Shown here piece by piece: positions 8,424 through 10,803 of a stretch of DNA of 10,803 nucleotides. The notes under the pieces were generated by a model that saw only the letters and a program-made list of their open reading frames with translations, did not search any database and had not been told where the DNA came from. The stretch covers positions 1 through 10,803 of the forward strand of contig NAVB01000389.1 in assembly GCA_002179805.1 (NCBI GenBank). The letters are read 5' to 3'. Both the position numbers and the translations under genes were made by a program. The first letter of the stretch is position 1, and each line of letters begins with the position of its first letter. Source of the DNA: Acanthamoeba lenticulata. Lineage: Eukaryota > Discosea > Longamoebia > Acanthamoebidae.

Positions 8424-10620
8424 ATGCGTCGTCGGAGGAAGCAACAGCCCATTGACGAGGAGGAAGTGGCAGAAGAGGTGCTGGACGAGGAGGCTGAGGT
8501 CAACGCTTCTCCAGCTAAACGCGCCCGTAACCATGGCCCGCACAGCTGTCTGGAATGCGCATCGGGGTTCCCATCCTTGAAGAGGCTAAATGACCACATC
8601 AAACGCGTCCATGCAGCTGTGGCTGACCGCACGTGCCCCCACTGTAGCCAAGTCTTCTCTTCAAGTGGTTCCCTCCCACGGCATCTTCGAATCTGCGCGA
8701 AACGACCTGCAATAACGGTCAAGTGTGTCATGCCATCGTCCAACGTGCCACCAAGCCCGACTGCCCCGCACATCAAGTCCCGTTCAGGCAAAAAGAGTTA
8801 CCCCCCTGTTGAACGTTACTTGTCCCGCCTCGAAGAGTTCCTGAAGACAGGGGATTTCACTTACGCGGGCGAGTCACGCCTGGAACCACTTGCGAAGCTG
8901 ACCATCAACAGCTACATTTCCTTCATCCGCAAGTTCCTAGAAGCAGTCGTTCAAGGATTGATCGCGGGCCATGGAGAAGGTATGACCATCATGTCTCTCC
9001 AAATTTCATCTTTTTTTTAATTGACATTGGTGTTGTGGTAATAGATGTGCTCAACGATGGAGAAGATGCTTACAAGAAGCTTGTGCATCTGTTTACCAAG
9101 CTTGCCCACTTGAGCCACTTTGTACGAGCACGGGAGAGAGACAACTTCACAAAGCGCACCCAGGTCAACCTCATGAGTGCGTTGCTTTGGCATTTAGCCT
9201 TTATCCGCCACCTCACCTACCCTCATGTGAGCACCTCAACCTGGCATGAGGAAGAGCTCCACCTTCGAGCCCTCCTCTTGCCTCGAAAGACTACCGCAGA
9301 GGCCACCGAGGTCAACACTGAACTGGTGGAGAGCCATCGTTTCCTTCGGCAACAAATTGGCCGTCTGAAAGATCGAGCGGAGCAGCAAGTACGTGCCCGC
9401 AACTCTCAGGAAGCCCTGCGAGAGCGTGGCACGTGGGTCACCATCGAGTGGATGAGCACCATGGCACACGCACTGGACGAGGAAGGCTGGGCTCGCATGC
9501 ATCGTCTCGAAGCTGTCCTCAAATCGATGTCAGTAGAAGAGTACCTCGGTGCACAAGGCCAACGGCGGAGCCATTTCGACTGGTTGCGTGACTGGGTCAT
9601 CTTCTCGCTCTTCACTGATCTCCCCCCCATGAGGCCACAGAATGGTGTGCTTGAAGTGATGGCCCATGTGGAACCAGCTGGCAGTCGGCAGACCAACGGG
9701 ATTCTCTTCTTCGAGTCGCGGGCGTCCTTGCAGATCGTCCAGTACAAGAACGCGGCCTTCTTTGGTGAACATGTCATCGACCTCCCTGAGAGCCTACGCG
9801 CCAAGTTGCTTGCCTACCTGAGACTTGTCCGGCCTGTCTACGTGCATGCGACTTCTTCCCACCACCTTGTGGATGATGAAGCTGAAGCTGAGGACGAGGA
9901 CAACACCGAAGAGGATGATGGGGAAGAGAAGCACAACGCGCCAACTCCAACAATGACTGGGACATTCCCTCTTGGCCATCATCCACCATCTCAGAGCTCA
10001 TCTCAGCTGTGCATGGAGGTGGGGGCGTGGCGTACACAGTCCTCGTGGCTGTTCTTGCGTCCAGGCAATAAGCCAGTCTTGAAGATTGGCACAGTGTGGA
10101 GTGCCTTTCTTCTTGACAACACTGGCCAGAAGACCAACCTCCGTGTTTGGCGTAAAGTGGCGGAGACATCATCTTCAGCCCAGAACTCACTCGAGAAACA
10201 ACAAACCCTGAGTGCTGCTCTATTGCACCAACACAAGACAGGCCAAGACTACTACGTCACACACGACCCTCGAGCACGGAGCCAGGAAGTCCACACAGTC
10301 TGGCAATCACTTATGAAAACTACGACCACAACCAAGGTAAACAACAACCAAACTAACTAACCACCAAACAAAACACTGACTTTTAATTCACATAGGTGAC
10401 CGAGACAGCTGTGCAGCAACCAGAACCAGCACCAGCTGTGCAACAACCTTCTTTCCCTTCTTTTTATTCATTTCCTCCACCAACAGTCACAGCACCCCAC
10501 TTAACTGCTATGCAACCTTCTTACAAATATCGTGAAGGTGATTGGCAATGTCACAAATGCCATAATGTCAATTTTGCACGCAGAAATGAGTGCAAACGTT
10601 GTGCTCAACCTAGATTTTAA
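8424..10620 (+). CDS. Tyrosine recombinase (Crypton-like) with two C2H2-type fingers and a RanBP2-type finger
   Basis: Three exons, 8424-8979, 9045-10336 and 10396-10620, join in frame to 690 residues. An in-frame TAA at 8370 precedes the ATG. A basic start (MRRRRK) and PAKRAR (30-35) look like nuclear localisation signals. Finger 1 is C42-C45-H58-H63; finger 2 is C71-C74-H87-C91. Residues about 122-300 are helical, like a core-binding domain. From about 311 the catalytic fold follows: DWVIFSLFTDLPPMRP with Arg382 (box I), QYKNAAFFGEHVIDLP with Lys420 (beta-hairpin lysine), TNLRVWRKVAET with Arg552 (box II), and LLHQHKTGQDYYV with His580 and the likely nucleophile Tyr588 or Tyr589. The box II His position is Thr549. 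An acidic loop (462-481) is inserted before box II. Residues 666-685 form a RanBP2 finger (W666, C668, C671, C682, C685), which in other proteins binds RNA or ubiquitin. The enzyme would cut and rejoin DNA through a 3'-phosphotyrosine. No reverse transcriptase is present, so it is Crypton-like rather than DIRS-like, or a domesticated copy. Confidence 0.82.
8980..9044 (+). other. Intron 1 of the recombinase gene
   Basis: 65 bp, donor GTATGA and acceptor GTAATAG, with a T8 tract before the acceptor region. It splits a codon (phase 1), and joining restores Asp186 within an otherwise continuous helical domain. Confidence 0.85.
10337..10395 (+). other. Intron 2 of the recombinase gene
   Basis: 59 bp, donor GTAAAC and acceptor CACATAG, phase 0. 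It carries CTAAC branch-like sequences at about 10350-10362 and separates the recombinase domain cleanly from the RanBP2 finger exon. Confidence 0.85.
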
Positions 10621-10621
10621 A

Positions 10622-10627
10622 AATAAA
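10622..10627 (+). terminator. Polyadenylation signal AATAAA
   Basis: Canonical AATAAA begins one base after the recombinase stop codon. Further AATAAA-like copies lie at 10750-10762, which would leave a more usual 3' UTR length. Confidence 0.5.
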
Positions 10628-10714
10628 TTGTTCCAATAACAATTTGTATTCATTGAATGATAAAAAACTATAGCCATTTTTTATATCTAAAAAATTTTCA
10701 TCTGGTAAATGTTC

Positions 10715-10730
10715 ATCAATATATATTGAT
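10715..10730. repeat. Perfect 16-bp palindrome plus a flanking inverted copy
   Basis: ATCAATATATATTGAT is its own reverse complement. ATTGATA (10725-10731) and TATCAAT (10745-10751) form a second, 7-bp inverted pair around a 13-bp spacer, so the half-site ATCAAT occurs three times in 37 bp. Confidence 0.75.
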
Positions 10731-10803
10731 AGTATAATCAACTATATCAATAAATAAATAAAAACAAAACAACATTTAATTAGTCTTAACATATATAAAA
10801 ATA

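Larger units (their letters stand above)
10621..10803. other. Very AT-rich 3' flank
   Basis: 183 bp, mostly A and T, with no open frame of note. Composition drops sharply from the GC-balanced recombinase exon 2, through an intermediate exon 3, to this flank. It may be the right terminal region of an element or simply the intergenic background. Confidence 0.6.

Noticed and set aside
8424..9020. Plain C2H2 transcription factor
   Set aside because: The fingers are followed by an in-frame recombinase core once the 65-bp intron is removed.
9035..10620. Reading the three recombinase exons as separate genes
   Set aside because: The internal frames lack proper ATG starts (GTG at 9035 and at 10396), have good splice sites, and make one continuous domain when joined.

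Overview
The window is eukaryotic nuclear DNA, most likely from a free-living protist. The signs are GT-AG introns of about 50-180 bp, short intergenic gaps, GC-rich coding exons beside AT- and microsatellite-rich introns, a secreted Kelch/Ser-Pro-rich protein, and vertebrate-type TTAGGG telomeric repeats. An amoebozoan of the Acanthamoeba/Balamuthia kind would fit, but the sequence alone does not settle the species. No prokaryotic operon, CRISPR array, rRNA or convincing tRNA was seen.

Left part (1-4617, minus strand): one long split gene, with at least 14 exons and 13 complete introns that can be joined in phase. It encodes a helical HEAT/ARM-repeat protein of more than 1000 residues, with the look of an importin-beta superfamily nuclear transport receptor, and runs off the left edge. 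Its start is fixed by an in-frame stop 9 bases upstream. A 109-bp gap with five GGCC-centred motifs and an E-box separates it from a second minus-strand gene (4727-5254) carrying a tandem CBS-domain pair, whose 5' end is probably split. The stretch 5255-6291 holds no secure gene, only a possible F-box-like first exon (5823-5912, minus) and two perfect AT-rich palindromes.

Middle (6292-8101, plus): a two-exon gene for a secreted Kelch beta-propeller protein with a Ser/Pro linker and a C-terminal beta-rich domain. Its stop codon lies inside four perfect TTAGGG repeats (8098-8121), oriented as they would be at a real right-hand chromosome end. The gene appears to have been cut at a healed break or old telomere.

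Right part (8122-10803): an entirely different sequence begins directly after the telomeric seed. It starts with a GT-rich segment holding two near-identical hairpins, followed by a three-exon gene (8424-10620, plus) encoding a 690-residue protein. This combines two N-terminal C2H2-type zinc fingers, a tyrosine-recombinase core with the R/K/R/H/Y residues recognisable, and a C-terminal RanBP2-type zinc finger on its own exon. The gene ends in a very AT-rich tail with a perfect 16-bp palindrome. This Crypton-like or giant-virus-like recombinase, placed directly beyond a telomeric junction, is the most notable content: it could be a telomere-associated tyrosine-recombinase element or a domesticated derivative.
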